Below are positions 46,717 through 59,165 of a DNA stretch of 64,000 nt, in pieces (positions within the stretch are counted from its first letter, which is position 1; the number at the start of each line of letters is the position of its first letter). A program made the translations under genes and the position numbers. A model generated the notes under the pieces. That model ran no database searches. It was not told the DNA's origin and worked only from the letters and a program-made list of their open reading frames with translations. The DNA comes from Coleophoma eucalyptorum (taxonomy: Eukaryota > Ascomycota > Leotiomycetes > Helotiales > Dermateaceae): assembly GCA_026120035.1 (NCBI GenBank), contig JALRME010000013.1, positions 620,001 through 684,000 on the forward strand. Direction: 5' to 3'.

Positions 46717-47762
46717 CTTGAAAATAAAGGGATTTAACAAATGATCCCTCCTAAGTTGGCACCATTGGTTGTTAGGCCAAGAGAGCAATCGTGGTGGTTG
46801 CTGTCGCGGTCGATGATGCAGCTAGGCGCGTCATGACTTTGGCATCAGGAAGGAAACACGAAAGACGCGCATGCACGTGATACAATATACCCCACTGTTT
46901 GTGAGTCTGAATTTACCGCTGCTTGCTTACGAGACATGCGAGCCAGGCAAGCCAGGGTGACGAAGGATCAAAAACCTAGTGGGTGTCACAAATCGTACAG
47001 CGATCGAACAAGTGTGGCAATACAGTAGTACTACAGTTATTCAAAGGATAGCGTTCAAATTGGTAGCAGTATAATTTTCAAAGTATCTTCAATAATTCAA
47101 AATAATATGATCTGGATTGTCAACTAGATTTAGTAAACACATCGATGTAAGGAAGACCGGTGATCTATGATCTACGACACCCACTGGTGATCCGTATAGA
47201 GTATAAAGCCATTGTTTATTGACTCTTAAACAGCTCACACCAATGATAACTTGACACATTGAAGGTATGCATGGACCACAAACAATGTCCAGCTCTTGAT
47301 CATTCTGATTTCCGAACCCAGTCTAAACTACAAATCATGCTAAATTCAGAACCCTCCAGCTATTGTTTCTGCAACGAAAAGGAAAAGAGAAGTTACGCCA
47401 GACATTATTTGTGCCGCCCTTGAGTCAAAGAAAATCCCCAAATGCTTGCAAAGGAAAGACAAAAAGGTTAAACATAGATTCCTCGAACCAAAAACTAAAC
47501 TCCTAAGCAAGGCTCCTTAGGAAAACAGTAGAGCTCAGAAAGCAGGCAAAAGAGACAAAGGGGAATCGTCATAAGTTTCGTGACTAGTACTATCAGTAAG
47601 TGGAGTACTGTGAAAATGTGCAAGGACGCCGCGGTAGTGCTCGACTGTCGAATTCTGTACGGTATCGAGTTCCGCATGACAAATATCCTCCGTTGGTGGT
47701 ATAAACTCCGTATGCTTAATTCGAATGGTTGGTCGTGCAGTCCCCAAGTAAAGTACTCAACC
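46717..47762. other. Tandem intergenic region, RAD52 promoter and STS1 3' flank
   Basis: 1.05 kb between two minus-strand genes. No gene or RNA is supported. Sequence toward RAD52 (46.8-46.9 kb) is CpG-rich relative to the rest, with GCGCGT-like strings but no perfect MluI box (ACGCGT). Confidence 0.4.
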
Positions 47763-48737
47763 CTACCAAAGTCCTACTTGGACAGGGAGATTTGTACCAT
47801 AAGTTCCCGACAGAAGCTGATTGCGAATTGATCCTGGGTCACCTGAACCCATGCCTGCGTTCCCACCCATCCATCCAAGATTCGTGCCCAAAGAATTAAC
47901 GGCTACTTGCATACGACCTCCAGATTCTTGATTATGCTTTGCTAGTGTCTGATCCCACCCACCAGAGTGCAAATGAAAGCCTCCGCCCTTCTTCGATGCT
48001 TCACTAATAACAAGGGCCCAAGCTTTGGAAATTTCGTCGTAGGCATTATCTTTATGATGTCTGTGTGACTGGCTGTTCCAGTCGGGGAGTTCATGGACTA
48101 CTTTAGTGACTCCATCGAGGAAAGAGAGTGAGACGGTGGCCTGGGTCTCGATGGGAGGGAGGTATTGCGGTGTGAAATCGATCAAGGCATCAATAAGGTC
48201 CGTCAGTGCTTGTCGTACTCGGTTGTATGCATAGTCGGAGCCTGCGTCTCCACCAAATGGGAAAGCATCTCGAAGTCGATCCTGGTATTGTGACAAGACG
48301 TTGAGAGCTGCCGGGACAGACGGTCGGGGAGCGGAGGTGACGACTTCTGAGCCGATATCAGGATGTCTTTCGCATATCGTCTGGAGGACCGATCTCAGAG
48401 ATTGGGCATCGAGAGTCTCGAGAAGCCGTGGAAGACTGAGGGGACGACCAGTGACCTCGTTCGCTCTGACTTTCTTCGAAGGTCGTGCTATGTTGCGAGG
48501 GGTGATGGCGGGGGAGTTCTGCGGCGAGATAGACATATTGTCGTCGACACCGTCATCATCGGCTTTTCGTTTTCGGCCAGTCATTTTGTTGGGGGTGGGA
48601 TGATGAGGAACTGTTCGAACGAATGCATGGTTAGTAGGAGGTTGAAGTAGCGGCGTGCGGCACATCTTACGAGTGTTGATAGAATTGTCGTGATGAGGAT
48701 GGAAGAAGGTAGGATGTTGTGGGAGCAGCACGTTCAT
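47763..48737 (-). CDS. STS1: Nuclear proteasome tethering factor Sts1/Cut8
   Basis: Anchors the 26S proteasome at the nuclear envelope and links it to importin-alpha. Two exons (48737-48671, 48610-47763) give 304 residues if the 60-nt intron is removed; the intron is a multiple of three and has no stop in frame, so a 324-residue retained form is also open. Landmarks are the basic nuclear signal GRKRKADDD, PQNSPAITPRN, the helical core starting SGRPLSL-like (here TGRPLSLPRLLETLDAQSLRSVL), AYNRVRQALTDLIDALIDFTP, NAYDEISKAWALVI and the C-terminal IRNQLLSGTYGTNLPVQVG. These blocks match fungal Sts1/Cut8 proteins as I recall them. Confidence 0.93.
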   Translation of the reverse strand: MNVLLPQHPTFFHPHHDNSINTRKMCRTPLLQPPTNHAFVRTVPHHPTPNKMTGRKRKADDDGVDDNMSISPQNSPAITPRNIARPSKKVRANEVTGRPLSLPRLLETLDAQSLRSVLQTICERHPDIGSEVVTSAPRPSVPAALNVLSQYQDRLRDAFPFGGDAGSDYAYNRVRQALTDLIDALIDFTPQYLPPIETQATVSLSFLDGVTKVVHELPDWNSQSHRHHKDNAYDEISKAWALVISEASKKGGGFHLHSGGWDQTLAKHNQESGGRMQVAVNSLGTNLGWMGGNAGMGSGDPGSIRNQLLSGTYGTNLPVQVGLW

Positions 48738-49169
48738 TTTTGCTGGAAAGGCACAGCTCAGTGTTGGGTTCCGGCCTCAGCAGGCAGACGGTGGGATTTT
48801 GGATTTGTTGTTTTGGAGTCTCAGGAAAGGGAGTTGCCGTGAGAGCAGACCTTTCTTGAAGATGCAGGAGGTGGAGGACTTGGGAGGTTTCTCGGGTACA
48901 ATCAGACAGGGAACAAGGATGTCTTAGTGCAAATAGCAACAAAGCAAATTCAGCCACACCAACATCACACCGACGACAACGACGACTGTGCCTTATGTAA
49001 GCAGCGCCGTTCTGTCAACCTCGCCTCAACTTACTTGATGCATTTCATCTTACGGCCTATAGTGGCACGTCATTGTCAGGACCACCGCCATTCATTTCTG
49101 AGGGGATTAGGATGTCCCTCCGAAGCAAACCCCTCTAAACCAGAATAATCTTGCAACAACAGCTTTTTA
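48738..49169. other. Divergent promoter region
   Basis: A 432-bp spacer between STS1 and the second small acidic orphan. No gene and no motif can be assigned. Confidence 0.4.
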
Positions 49170-49790
49170 ATGTCTCACAAACGATCGGTGGACGAGGCCG
49201 GCTTTACATCTCAAGCGGAGCCCGCGCTTAAGAAACATATCGACAACTCGCTCGGACCAGCACTAGATGTATCAAATGTTGAAGATCCGGGAGACTTGAC
49301 GCCTCTCCAGGAAGTCTTTGCAGTCATTGAAGAAATCAAGCCTTATTCGGGCATTGTCAATCGTACCACATTGGGATTGTACTCGACAGTTAAAGATGCC
49401 AATAATGAAGTCTTCAAGCTTCGGCAACAGTATTTAGTGGAGGGTCGCATCCCACACAAGACAGCAGCCAAGAGGCGGTACTTGTATAGCGGAGGCCTCG
49501 ACTCGAAAGGCTACGCTTGGTGGGCATTTGGACCAGACCACCAAGCCGTACCCTTTGTTCATGGTGTCAAGATTTGCATTTCTGACTGGGTAGTCGATGC
49601 GCCTGGCATTGAGGAAGCCGAGGATTGGGAGGATCTTCGTGATTGGATTGAATCTGATGGAGAGGATGAGCCCGAAGAGGAGCAATATGACGAGCCTCAA
49701 ATAGGGCATTACGGCGATGATGGCGAAGATGACTTTGATGATGAAGAGAGCGACTTTTCCGAGGGCGAAAACGATCGACCGTGGCATTGA
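49170..49790 (+). CDS. Acidic orphan protein (related to the gene at 22772)
   Basis: No named family recognised. A single exon encodes 206 residues. A short basic/polar N-terminus (MSHKRSVDEAGF) leads to a globular module: EVFAVIEEI, TLGLYSTVKDANNEVFKL, a basic linker (HKTAAKRRYLY), GGLDSKGYAWWAF and VHGVKICISDWVV. The C-terminal 60 residues are strongly acidic (DGEDEPEEEQYDEP, GEDDFDDEESDFSEGE), likely disordered. Block order and key residues (aromatic-Ser near an Ala-Asn-x-Glu, a Gly-x-x-WW motif, then a strand ending W-x-V) match the 142-residue protein at 22772-23200. There is no signal peptide or membrane segment. Function unknown. Confidence 0.8.
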   Translation: MSHKRSVDEAGFTSQAEPALKKHIDNSLGPALDVSNVEDPGDLTPLQEVFAVIEEIKPYSGIVNRTTLGLYSTVKDANNEVFKLRQQYLVEGRIPHKTAAKRRYLYSGGLDSKGYAWWAFGPDHQAVPFVHGVKICISDWVVDAPGIEEAEDWEDLRDWIESDGEDEPEEEQYDEPQIGHYGDDGEDDFDDEESDFSEGENDRPWH

Positions 49791-50604
49791 GAAGACACGG
49801 CTTTTATATCGGTATCGGTAAAACTCGGAGAAGAAATCCAACCGATATACCTAGTCAAAACAGGTTGGCAGAAGACAATCGAATAACGAGCACCATTGCC
49901 ATAGCATAGAGCTGCTACGATCACTGGCAAAATCACCTCTCGTTAATTGAGATCACCATCTGCACGCAGGAGGGCCATTATTCAAGTAGGAAAAGCGAAG
50001 GGAAACTCGAAAGAGAACTTCATTTATTCAATCAGTAAATCAAGTCCAGAGGACAATGGTCATGTGACAGACGAGGAGGAAGGACTACAGGTTCAGATGT
50101 ATTTTGGCAGCCACAACTCGCAAGTCCACTATTGCCGAATAAAGAAAACTCTGATAATCCTATTATAGTTAATGTAGTACTGCTCTCCGCTTGAGTGAGC
50201 GTGCTATATAGCGTCAAGCATAAGAGACTGAAGGACATGGGTCTCTACTGGTCGGTAGCTCTGCGTCTTATATCAATAAAGTCATCTTAAAAACGATCAT
50301 AAACAGCACGATAGTAAGTGAGGAGGTATGTGAATTTGAAGCAGTCTACCAAAGACAACCTCGCAGTGCATGATCACAACTCTTGTAGAGATCTTTGTTG
50401 TGGATGCTAAATGCCTCCAAGGCTCTACATCGCAAACTCTGCATCATAGCGGTCTAGACATCTCCACCACTTAACCACGACAGATTTAGCAGAAAATACT
50501 AAAATATCCTCTGAGAATTTCCCAGCTAATGTGGCATCATTTCCTCCATTCCATTTCTGTATGACGCAATATGTTATTTACACCAGAGTTGATTTGAAAT
50601 GATC
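49791..50604. other. Convergent 3' flanks
   Basis: 814 bp between the convergent stops of the acidic orphan and the large disordered protein. AT-rich, with an AATAAA at about 50276; no gene is supported. Confidence 0.4.
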
Positions 50605-53600
50605 TCAAAGATGAGGACCACCGCGACTTCGCAAGCTTTGACTCAATCGAGTTTGCAGATCTGCTTGGATATTGCCGGATGGAGTCGGAGACAGGAAGGG
50701 TTGATTTGGAGTTCCAGAGCGGTCTCCATGATAGTCTGGTAACGCAGGGGGTGAATGATCAGAGTAGATGAATGGCGGCAGACGCCCATTCTCTCGCTTT
50801 ACCTCAGAATTGGAATGAACGATCTGATTTTGCTGAGGAACAAACGCCATGGTCTCAACCCAATTACCAGATGAATCTTGAGTCCAGACCTTCTGGTACT
50901 TCGAAGGCTGTGATGGTAAATCGACCACTATTTGAGCCTGTGGCAAAGAAGCTGGAGCGACAAATGAATCTTGGAGGGGTTGAGATAGAGAATGTACAGC
51001 TTCTCTTTGGGGAGTGTTTGCTGAAGGAATAACAGGAGCTCGCAAACGAGAGGGTGCATTAAATCCACCACAGTAAGTTTTCTTTGGGGCTGTAAAATTG
51101 GATAGAGCCCATCTTGATGCCATTAGCCCGCCATTCAGATTGGCTTTTGAATTTTTGATCAATGAAACATCTGTTTCGCTGTCGGAACCATTGAAGCACG
51201 CCTTCGCTGGCTTCAAATTCTTTGAAATAGAAGGGTTGGAATTATGAACAAGGCTGGTAGTGTCAGATGCTATTGAAATAGCTGATGGTTCTACCTTCTC
51301 CGTAAAAACAGCAGTGGTAGACTGAGAAAGCTTTGATATATGCTCAACTCTGTCCGTGGAACAAATTTGTGCCTCGACATCTGCCTTGGGAATTTGTCTT
51401 GATTTCTTGCTGGCTGCTTCAATTGCGTTCAAAGAAGAGCTAGTATCTGGCGTTGCAATTTCTTTCCCCAGGGCAGGGAATGAGAAAGCCTTGGTATCTG
51501 GACGTAAACTATTAGACGCAGGTAGATTATTGAGGATTGAGATCTGTATGTCAGTAGTAATCACATTAGATTTGCGCTTAGTTCCCAAATCTGGCTCTTT
51601 GACTGAGGATTGGTTCAAATCTGCGACGGAAGGTTTGCCAGTTAAGGATGCAACCCCACCTGCATTTGAATTTGCATGAATCTGCGGTCCTGATTCATTT
51701 GATGGAATCTCTATCGGCATTATCTGTGGAGGTGAACTAGATGGTGCGTTATCGTCACCAGACTTAGCCATTTCGTTCAGATGGAAAGTATCCCATGCTT
51801 GTAAATTGTTTGGACGCGGACTGCGTAAGGCGATGTCAACTCCAGCAACAACAGGAATGCCTGTACGCGTGACTTGAACAATGTTCTCGATCTGCGAAGT
51901 ACTCTTCAATCTATGTGCTGTCTGGACGACTGGTTGGGGCAGCGCATTCTTGACAGTATATGCCTTATTCCGAAGTGTTGTGAGATCCTGGATGGAATAT
52001 ACAATGCGTCTTTCTGCAGTATTCAGGGTGGTCCCTTCATCAGTTCTGAGAGGAGCTATGTATTTTCCCAAATTGAGAGATTCTCCTGTCTGGTCACCAT
52101 TCTGAGTATTATTAGCAGAGGCAAGAAAGTTTTCCGCCATAGTAGTGAGCGGTGTTGTTAATACTGCATAGTCTCCCAGCTGTCCAGTCTCTCCATTCTT
52201 TTGGTTAGAGGTTGCAGGTTTTCGGCAACTTTCCAACCTCTTGGTGGCGTTGACGAATGAGTCCCAGTCAGGATTGCTCTGAGTCTTGGCCTTAGCAGGG
52301 CTGTTTGAGTGCTGCGAAGACTGAGTTTGCTCGCGTGCCTTTGCTTCTGCAAAGATTGCATGGGCAAGGTGCGTGCTAAAGTTGGGGTAAGCACCAATGA
52401 TTTGTTGCATTACACTTCCGCCTCCTTGCTCAATATGATTGACCACAATTGCTGCCGTAGCTGCTTTCAATTTCAGAGCTGATTGGGATTGGCCATTGGA
52501 CCATGTTGAGGATGTCAAGCCGTTGGTGAGTACACGCTTGAATTTAGCCGCAAGTAGAGGGTCTTTAGAAGCTTCAGGATCTGCTGCAACCAAGAGAGCT
52601 ACTCGATCAAGAAATGGGCCTTGAGGCTCAGCATTCAATTTGTCCAGTGTGCTGTTTACAAGATCATCTGTGATCAACAGGTGCATTAGATCTTGAAGAG
52701 CTGGGGATGCTGCCGATCTAGGCAATTCCGATCGTGCTGTTGCATCTTCTACCTCAGGGATAAGCGGTTGACCATTGTCAATTGCAAGCATATCGTGGAA
52801 ATGTGGACTCCTAGCAAGAACATATGGAGCCTCGTCCGCAAAGAGACGTGCCTCGGGATTTATGTGGAAAGAAGGATCAATCGGCGGAATCAGCGATCTG
52901 GGGTCCTTTATTGCCATCTGCACAGCTTGTATAGCCAGCATTGGCACTCGGAACTGAATCGTACATGATCCCGACATGCTAGCAGTTGGAGCTGGTACGA
53001 ATCTTACAAAGGTCGACTTCTTAGCTTCTGTTTCAAAGATATATCCCCTTGAAAGAACCTCATTAATCAAGAAGTTGTCTCCACCTTCGATCTCAAGAGA
53101 GAAACAAGGATAGCCCCATCTTGCCACAAGACGCAGCTCTCCAAACCTCTGTTGTATGGTCCCCGTCGAGATCTTGACATTTTCCCTAAAGACGACAAAC
53201 TCTCCTGGTGCCCTTGGGGAAGGGAATTTCAATAGTTGGTCAAGATCTATTTCAGAAGGAGATATCTTGCTTAAACTTGCTACATTTGCCGCGACTGGAG
53301 AGGAAGCACTGGATGACTGGATGGTCAAAGTGTGCGACATAGGCGCCTGAAGTATTGAAGCCTGTCCTGCCGGTGTCTCAGATATAGATGTCTGTTGCGG
53401 ATGGGCATGAATTACGATAGCATGCTGAGCTTTAGGAATATGGACTTTGTCCAACGGGAGTGCATAGCTTGATGCAGCCAAACCTTGCATGGGTACAGTA
53501 GGAGGCCTCGAAATCGTTCCGGTCGCATTTGAAGCAACATTTGCAGTGTTACTAGAAATGGCGGTAGAGTCTGGTTTTGGCTCAGCAGCAATACCTGTGT

Positions 53601-54618
53601 AAGAAAGAAAAGCTTCCGGGCTCGCGAGCCCGAAGAGTATAGATCTTCGAGGGCCAACAGCATTCTTTGAGGGATCCCTGGATTCAAAGGTCAGCTTCAA
53701 CGACATATGCACCGCTTATAAACGTGGTGGATGAAGTCCATTTCTTCAATTCCCAAATTAGACATTAGACTTACTGTTGTGATTGGGAGCCGGATCGGAT
53801 ACCAGTAGCATAAGAAGATAAGCGAGCCATAGCAGCGTTAATTTGATTCTTTCCTGGAGTCCGGCGTTGTCGAGTGCCAGTGCCTTTACTGCCTGATCTT
53901 GCACTTCTGCATGAATTAGCGATGAAGGATGAGACAAAAATGGAAGGAAGGCTGACTGTTGACCACCCAAGTGATGGCCGATTATCTGTTGCGGAGTCCT
54001 GACAGATGTGTGATCGCCTCTAGTTGAATTACCGCCAGCTCTACTACCTCTGCCGCTGCTCGAACCACGACCGCCATTGCTGCCTGCTTTCGTTAGGCTT
54101 GCATTGAATGCCTTGAGCTCATCAAGTTGGGACTGTTTGTAGCCATTTGGTAGTTGCGTATCCTTTTGTTGACGTCGTAGATGATGCAATTGGCCATTGT
54201 ACATGGAACTAAGACCTTCTTTTCCTGGCACCTGATTTTCCTTTGCAAAACCTGATCTTGTTCAATTATTGTGGTCATGGGTAAATGAGAGACCCGAAGA
54301 GGAAGATGGGTGGAACGTACTATGCCATGCGAATGTCTCACTATCGAGTGCAGATGATCTGGCTGGTAGCAATGATGTTAGTGCAGGGTCTGGAAGGACT
54401 GGATCTCCACCCCTCGAATTGCCATCCTCGAGAGGAAGTGAGTCCATTCTTCCATTGCCAAGCTCCTCCTGAACCATGTAAGTAAGTAATAAAATATCAC
54501 GGCATTAGTGCAAGAGACCTACCATCATAGCTTGATAAACCAGGTCTAAGTCTTGCTGTACTTGAGTAGGATCGTTACCATCCGCCGCAGCAGTGGCATT
54601 GGTGCGTTGGCCACTCAT
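50605..54618 (-). CDS. Large (1247-aa) unrecognised, mostly disordered fungal protein
   Basis: I do not recognise this protein. Five exons (54618-54523, 54468-54321, 54251-53957, 53906-53775, 53677-50605; introns 54, 69, 50 and 97 nt) give 1247 residues. The joins at 53956-53907 and 53774-53678 are my least certain. N-terminal exons encode an acidic segment, a basic helix (LHHLRRQQKD) and a Gly/Arg/Ser-rich tract (GGRGSSSGRGSRAGG). The long last exon has one probable globular part, about LDQLLKFPSPRAPGEFVVFRE through FGELRLVARWGYPCF and IPPIDPSFHINPEARLFADE, followed by a helical section (LQDLMHLLITDDLVNSTL; then LKAATAAIVVNHIEQGG). The rest is Ser/Asn/Pro-rich. Such composition suits a transcriptional or RNA-related scaffold, but that is inference only. 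Confidence 0.7.
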
Positions 54619-56157
54619 CTTGAAGGTAATGCAGATGAAGTGTGTTTAGGTCTGGTTGAACGGGGTTATGTCGTATCTCTGAATCGGTTTGATGGCGTGG
54701 GTTTCTGCCAGTCAGGTGTGAGATAAGTCGTTAGGGCAGACAATTGGAAAATGTGATATTCAGTCACCTGAAGGTGAGATCAACTAAGGGTAGCTTGGAG
54801 AGGAGAAGGTCAGCTCTTTACGACCAAAGTGGAATCCATATTGGAGGAGGAGATGGTAGGAGGTGAGGGTGTAGAACCTTTCAAAAGTACGAATTCGACA
54901 AGTAATATTCCTGAATGGAATGCGAACAAGGCCATCCAAAGAAAATGGCCCGGTCTCAACTACAGAGCTCTCAAAGACTCAAGTAACCAGGGGGAGTTTG
55001 ATGATTTTAGATCGTCAGTGTTAATGGTTTGATGAGGGCGTAAGTTGATAGAAAAGGTTGGAGAGGACTGGTAAAAGGAAGGATAGGGTAGAGAAATTGA
55101 GAAGGAAATAGATGGTTCTTGAGAGAGCAAGCGCCAATAAGGAAGGGAAGAAGAAGGAGGACAGGCTACCAGGCGCGTAGCCAAAAGGTTTACAGTACTC
55201 AATCTACTAAGGCTTTTGGCTACACCACTGAATAGAAAGCCGAAAGGAGAGATTAATGTTGTCGTGGACCACCAGACTGAGATTCGAGATTCGAGTCTTC
55301 ATTATCGACCTTTATGATTCATGATTTTGACACTGTCTTGGAGTTCTCTCTAAAACAGGTACTCTCAGAAAACTGTTGATACAGTCTACAGAATGATAGT
55401 CCTTCCATTTATTGCGTGCAAGCTAATCGTCTCTCGAGAAAACTACTGGAAGAGGAATGATTCCGCCTGTTTGCACCGATAAAGCGCAGCCGAGTAGACT
55501 TTGCAGACATGGAACTCAGGAGTGACTAAAGCGATTTAATTGTGCTTTCTTGCGCAAGTATAGCATTCTCGTAGCACTATAAAACGACCACTCTATGACC
55601 TCAAAGCAAGCAAACAGATGACTTGTCTGAAAGGGATATGAGTATCACGGATTCGATAACACTTATGTCACAACTGGTCGAGCAATACATTAGGAACATA
55701 CAAACAACCTTCTTCTTCTAGTTCAAGGAGGCCGAAGGGAAGGCCACATGCATACATGCTCTGATGCAAGAAGTACAGGCAGACATTCTGAGACTGAGAC
55801 AGCCGACATGTAAGAGCCATAAGCAATTAAATCTGGGTGAAGAGCGGGTGCAAGCAGAGCAGAAGGGCGTCAAAGTAGCAATCGTAGAACGGGAGTCATC
55901 CAGACACGATATAAAGAACCAAAGTGGATTTGCTCTTCACATGTTCATGTTCATGTTCAGCATGAAGCCTCAGGCCTCGTTTGCCTGGCCACACAGAGGC
56001 CGCGGATATCTCCTTACGCGGTGCACAGACATTTCCCCAGGAAAATAATTCAGTGTATCGGAATGCAAGCCGATGTCGCGATAATTTTCTTTCTATTTGT
56101 TCCAGTACCTCAGCGCTTCTCGTAGATATTGATTGTCTGCTTGCACATATACTCACA
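54619..56157. other. Divergent promoter region, large orphan / aconitase
   Basis: 1.5 kb between divergent start codons. No supported gene. It contains a (ATGTTC)3 repeat and several TGACT/TGATTCA strings that fall short of the Gcn4 consensus. Confidence 0.45.
55941..55958. repeat. (ATGTTC)3 tandem repeat
   Basis: Three exact copies of ATGTTC, non-coding, about 200 bp upstream of the aconitase ATG. Confidence 0.8.
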
Positions 56158-58627
56158 ATGAGGGCTGGTGCACTTTTGAGGAGCAGCCGCTGTGCTACCC
56201 GGGTAAGTACTTCGTCGTTGCACCATTCTGCAAATTTTCAATTGACTCTTCCAGGTACCCTCAGCCACTTTACTCCGACCTCAAAATGCGCGAACCCTTG
56301 CAACGGTCAGCGAGACTTCATACCAGCCAGACATTGCATCAAGGACACCACCCTATCCCAAGCTTTTGAAGAGGCTCTCTGAAGTCCGAAGGGTTCTGGG
56401 CACCTCCCGATCACTTACTCTTGCCGAAAAGATCCTGTACTCTCATCTAGACAACCCAGAAGAGGCACTACTCTCGAATACCGACAATGGCCTTAACATC
56501 AGGGGCAATGCCAACCTTAAGCTCAAGCCAGACAGAGTTGCTATGCAGGATGCTTCAGCACAAATGGCACTTCTACAATTTATGACCTGCAATCTCCCAT
56601 CAACAGCTGTACCTGCGAGTATTCACTGTGACCATATGATTGTTGGAGAGCGGGGTGCAGATGTAGATCTTCCAGAATCGATCAAGGGCAACAAGGAGGT
56701 TTTTGACTTTTTGGAATCTGCAGCAAAGAAATACGGTATCGAATTCTGGCCCCCAGGAGCTGGTATTATCCACCAGACTGTGTTGGAGAACTACTCTGCT
56801 CCTGGATTGATGATGCTTGGTACCGACAGTCACACACCAAATGCTGGAGGACTTGGCGCTATCGCCATTGGTGTTGGTGGAGCAGATGCTGTTGATGCCC
56901 TCGTCGATGCGCCATGGGAACTCAAGGCACCAAAGATCCTGGGAGTGCGGCTCGAAGGCCAACTTAGTGGATGGGCGGCACCAAAGGACGTCATCCTTCA
57001 TCTTGCTGGACTGTTGACTGTTCGTGGCGGAACTGGATACATTATCGAGTACTTCGGCCCTGGAGTTGACTCTTTAAGCTGCACCGGCATGGCAACTCTG
57101 TGCAATATGGGAGCGGAGGTTGGAGCTACAACATCAATTTTCCCATTTTCACAACGAATGGTTCCATACCTAAACGCGACACATCGATCAAGTATTGCAG
57201 TTCAAGCACAAACAATTGCTTCAACGCCATCTCTCCTGAATCTACTGAAGGCTGATGAAGGTGCCGAGTACGATGAGCTTATCACTATCGACCTCTCCAC
57301 CCTCGAACCGCATGTGAATGGCCCAAATACCCCAGATTTGTCAACACCTTTGTCCGTATTTTCCAAGGCTGTGAAGACGAACAACTGGCCTGAGACAGTT
57401 TCAGCTGGACTTATTGGAAGTTGCACTAACAGTTCCTACCAAGACATGCGACGTGCTGAGAATCTTGTCAAGCAAGCCTCAGCAGCAGGTCTTAAGCCCG
57501 CCAGTGACTTCTTCATCACACCTGGAAGCGAGCAAATTCGTGCCACTCTAGACCGCGATGATACCCTATCTACATTCGAAGAGGCAGGTGGTGTTGTCCT
57601 TGCCAATGCATGTGGCCCATGTATTGGACAATGGAAGCGAACCGACGATGTCAAGAAGGGAGATAGCAATGCTATCTTCACATCCTACAACCGTAATTTC
57701 CGAGGTCGAAATGATGGCAACCCAGATACCATGAACTTCCTGGCATCACCAGAAATTGTGACTGCCATGTCCTATGGCGGCAGCACATCATTCAACCCCA
57801 TCACCGATTCAATACAAACCCCATCCGGCGAGATGTTCAGATTCTCACCTCCCTCCGGTGACGAGCTTCCACAGGCAGGATTCGCCGCTGGCAACCCGGA
57901 CTTTTTCCCTTCATCCGCTGCACCTGCACCAACTACACAAGTTGTTGTCTCACCGACATCGGATCGTCTAGCACTTCTCGAGCCATTTGCACCATTCCCA
58001 TCAAACGATCTCAAAGGTCTCCGCGTCCTATATAAAGTTACAGGAAAGTGCACAACAGACACCATTTCCGCAGCAGGACCGTGGCTCAAATACAAGGGCC
58101 ATCTCCCCAACATTTCTGCCAACACGCTCATCGGCGCCATCAACGCTGCAACTGGTGAGGTCAACGTTGCGTATGATATTGACGGCACAAAATCAGGCAT
58201 TCCTGAGCTCGCCGAGCGCTGGAAGTCACAAGGCAAAGAATGGCTCGTGGTCGCAGAAGACAACTACGGCGAGGGTTCAGCACGCGAGCACGCAGCACTC
58301 CAACCACGATACCTTGGTGGACGAGTCATCCTGTGCAAAAGCTTCGCACGCATCCACGAGACGAATCTCAAGAAGCAAGGTGTGGTCCCTCTCACTTTCG
58401 CCGACGGAGCGGACTACGCTCGCATCGACGCCTGTGATGAGGTCGAGACGGTAGGCCTTTATGATATGTTGAAGAGTGGTGGCAAGGGCGAGGTAACGCT
58501 CAAGGTCAAGAAGGTCAATGGTGAAGAAATTGAGATCAAGACTAAACATACCCTCAGTTCTGATCAGTGCGGCTTCATCCTCGCTGGCAGTGCGTTGAAC
58601 TTGCTTGCTAAGATGAACCACTCTTAG
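56158..58627 (+). CDS. ACO2: Mitochondrial aconitase-family protein (Aco2/AcoB type, probable homocitrate dehydratase)
   Basis: 4Fe-4S dehydratase of the mitochondrial matrix. Two exons (56158-56202, 56255-58627; intron 52 nt) encode 805 residues. The first exon and start of the second give a basic presequence (MRAGALLRSSRCATRVPSATLLR). The aconitase core is intact: IHCDHMIVG, GTDSHTPNAGGLGA, the first cluster Cys in GLIGSCTNSS (about 404) and the pair in NACGPCIGQW (about 467 and 470), then the swivel domain with YGEGSAREHAALQPR. The length and wording fit the second fungal aconitase (Aco2/AcoB), which acts on homocitrate in lysine biosynthesis, rather than the TCA-cycle Aco1. That choice is by resemblance and needs a tree. 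Confidence 0.9.
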
Positions 58628-59165
58628 TCTTGTTTTCTTGTTCTTCATTCTCATGATTTACTGCCTTCTATTTTTCGTAGCCTCTTGGGTGTATAGTAAA
58701 GGTGTATTGTTTGCTATTCTGTATATAGGAGTCTGAAATCAAAATAAAGAGGAAATATACACACGAAATGAACAGGAACCACTTGGGAAGCTTTAGTGGC
58801 TGTTGATGATTCCAGTGATGACTGCTTTCAAGTCCCTAAGAGGTGTTGAGGCGATTTCACTTATACATTCTATCTACATAAGCGATTCTAAGGCTGCTTT
58901 GAGGCGGTTAATTGGGCTCTAGCATCTCTTTGACCCATTCATAGAACCACTGAAGAAATTGAAACCTCAGCAGTAATAAAGATAGTAAGCCATATACCAT
59001 TCTCGGGAACGCCAGTCTTGTTCATACATAAAAAGATATACTACACATAAACGCATTTTGATCATAAAGTCGTCGCCCATCGCTCAGCTCCCAATGCTGT
59101 ACCAGTACCCATGCCAAAGAGCCAATTCATCAACAGCTCCCTAAGTCCGATTCAACTCTAGCACA
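58628..59165. other. Convergent 3' flanks
   Basis: 538 bp between the stops of the aconitase and PHD-finger genes, AT-rich. No gene is supported. Confidence 0.4.
58743..58748 (+). terminator. AATAAA polyadenylation signal for the aconitase gene
   Basis: A perfect AATAAA lies 116 nt after the aconitase stop codon in AT-rich sequence. It is a plausible cleavage/polyadenylation signal, though fungal 3' ends often lack a fixed signal. Confidence 0.4.
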
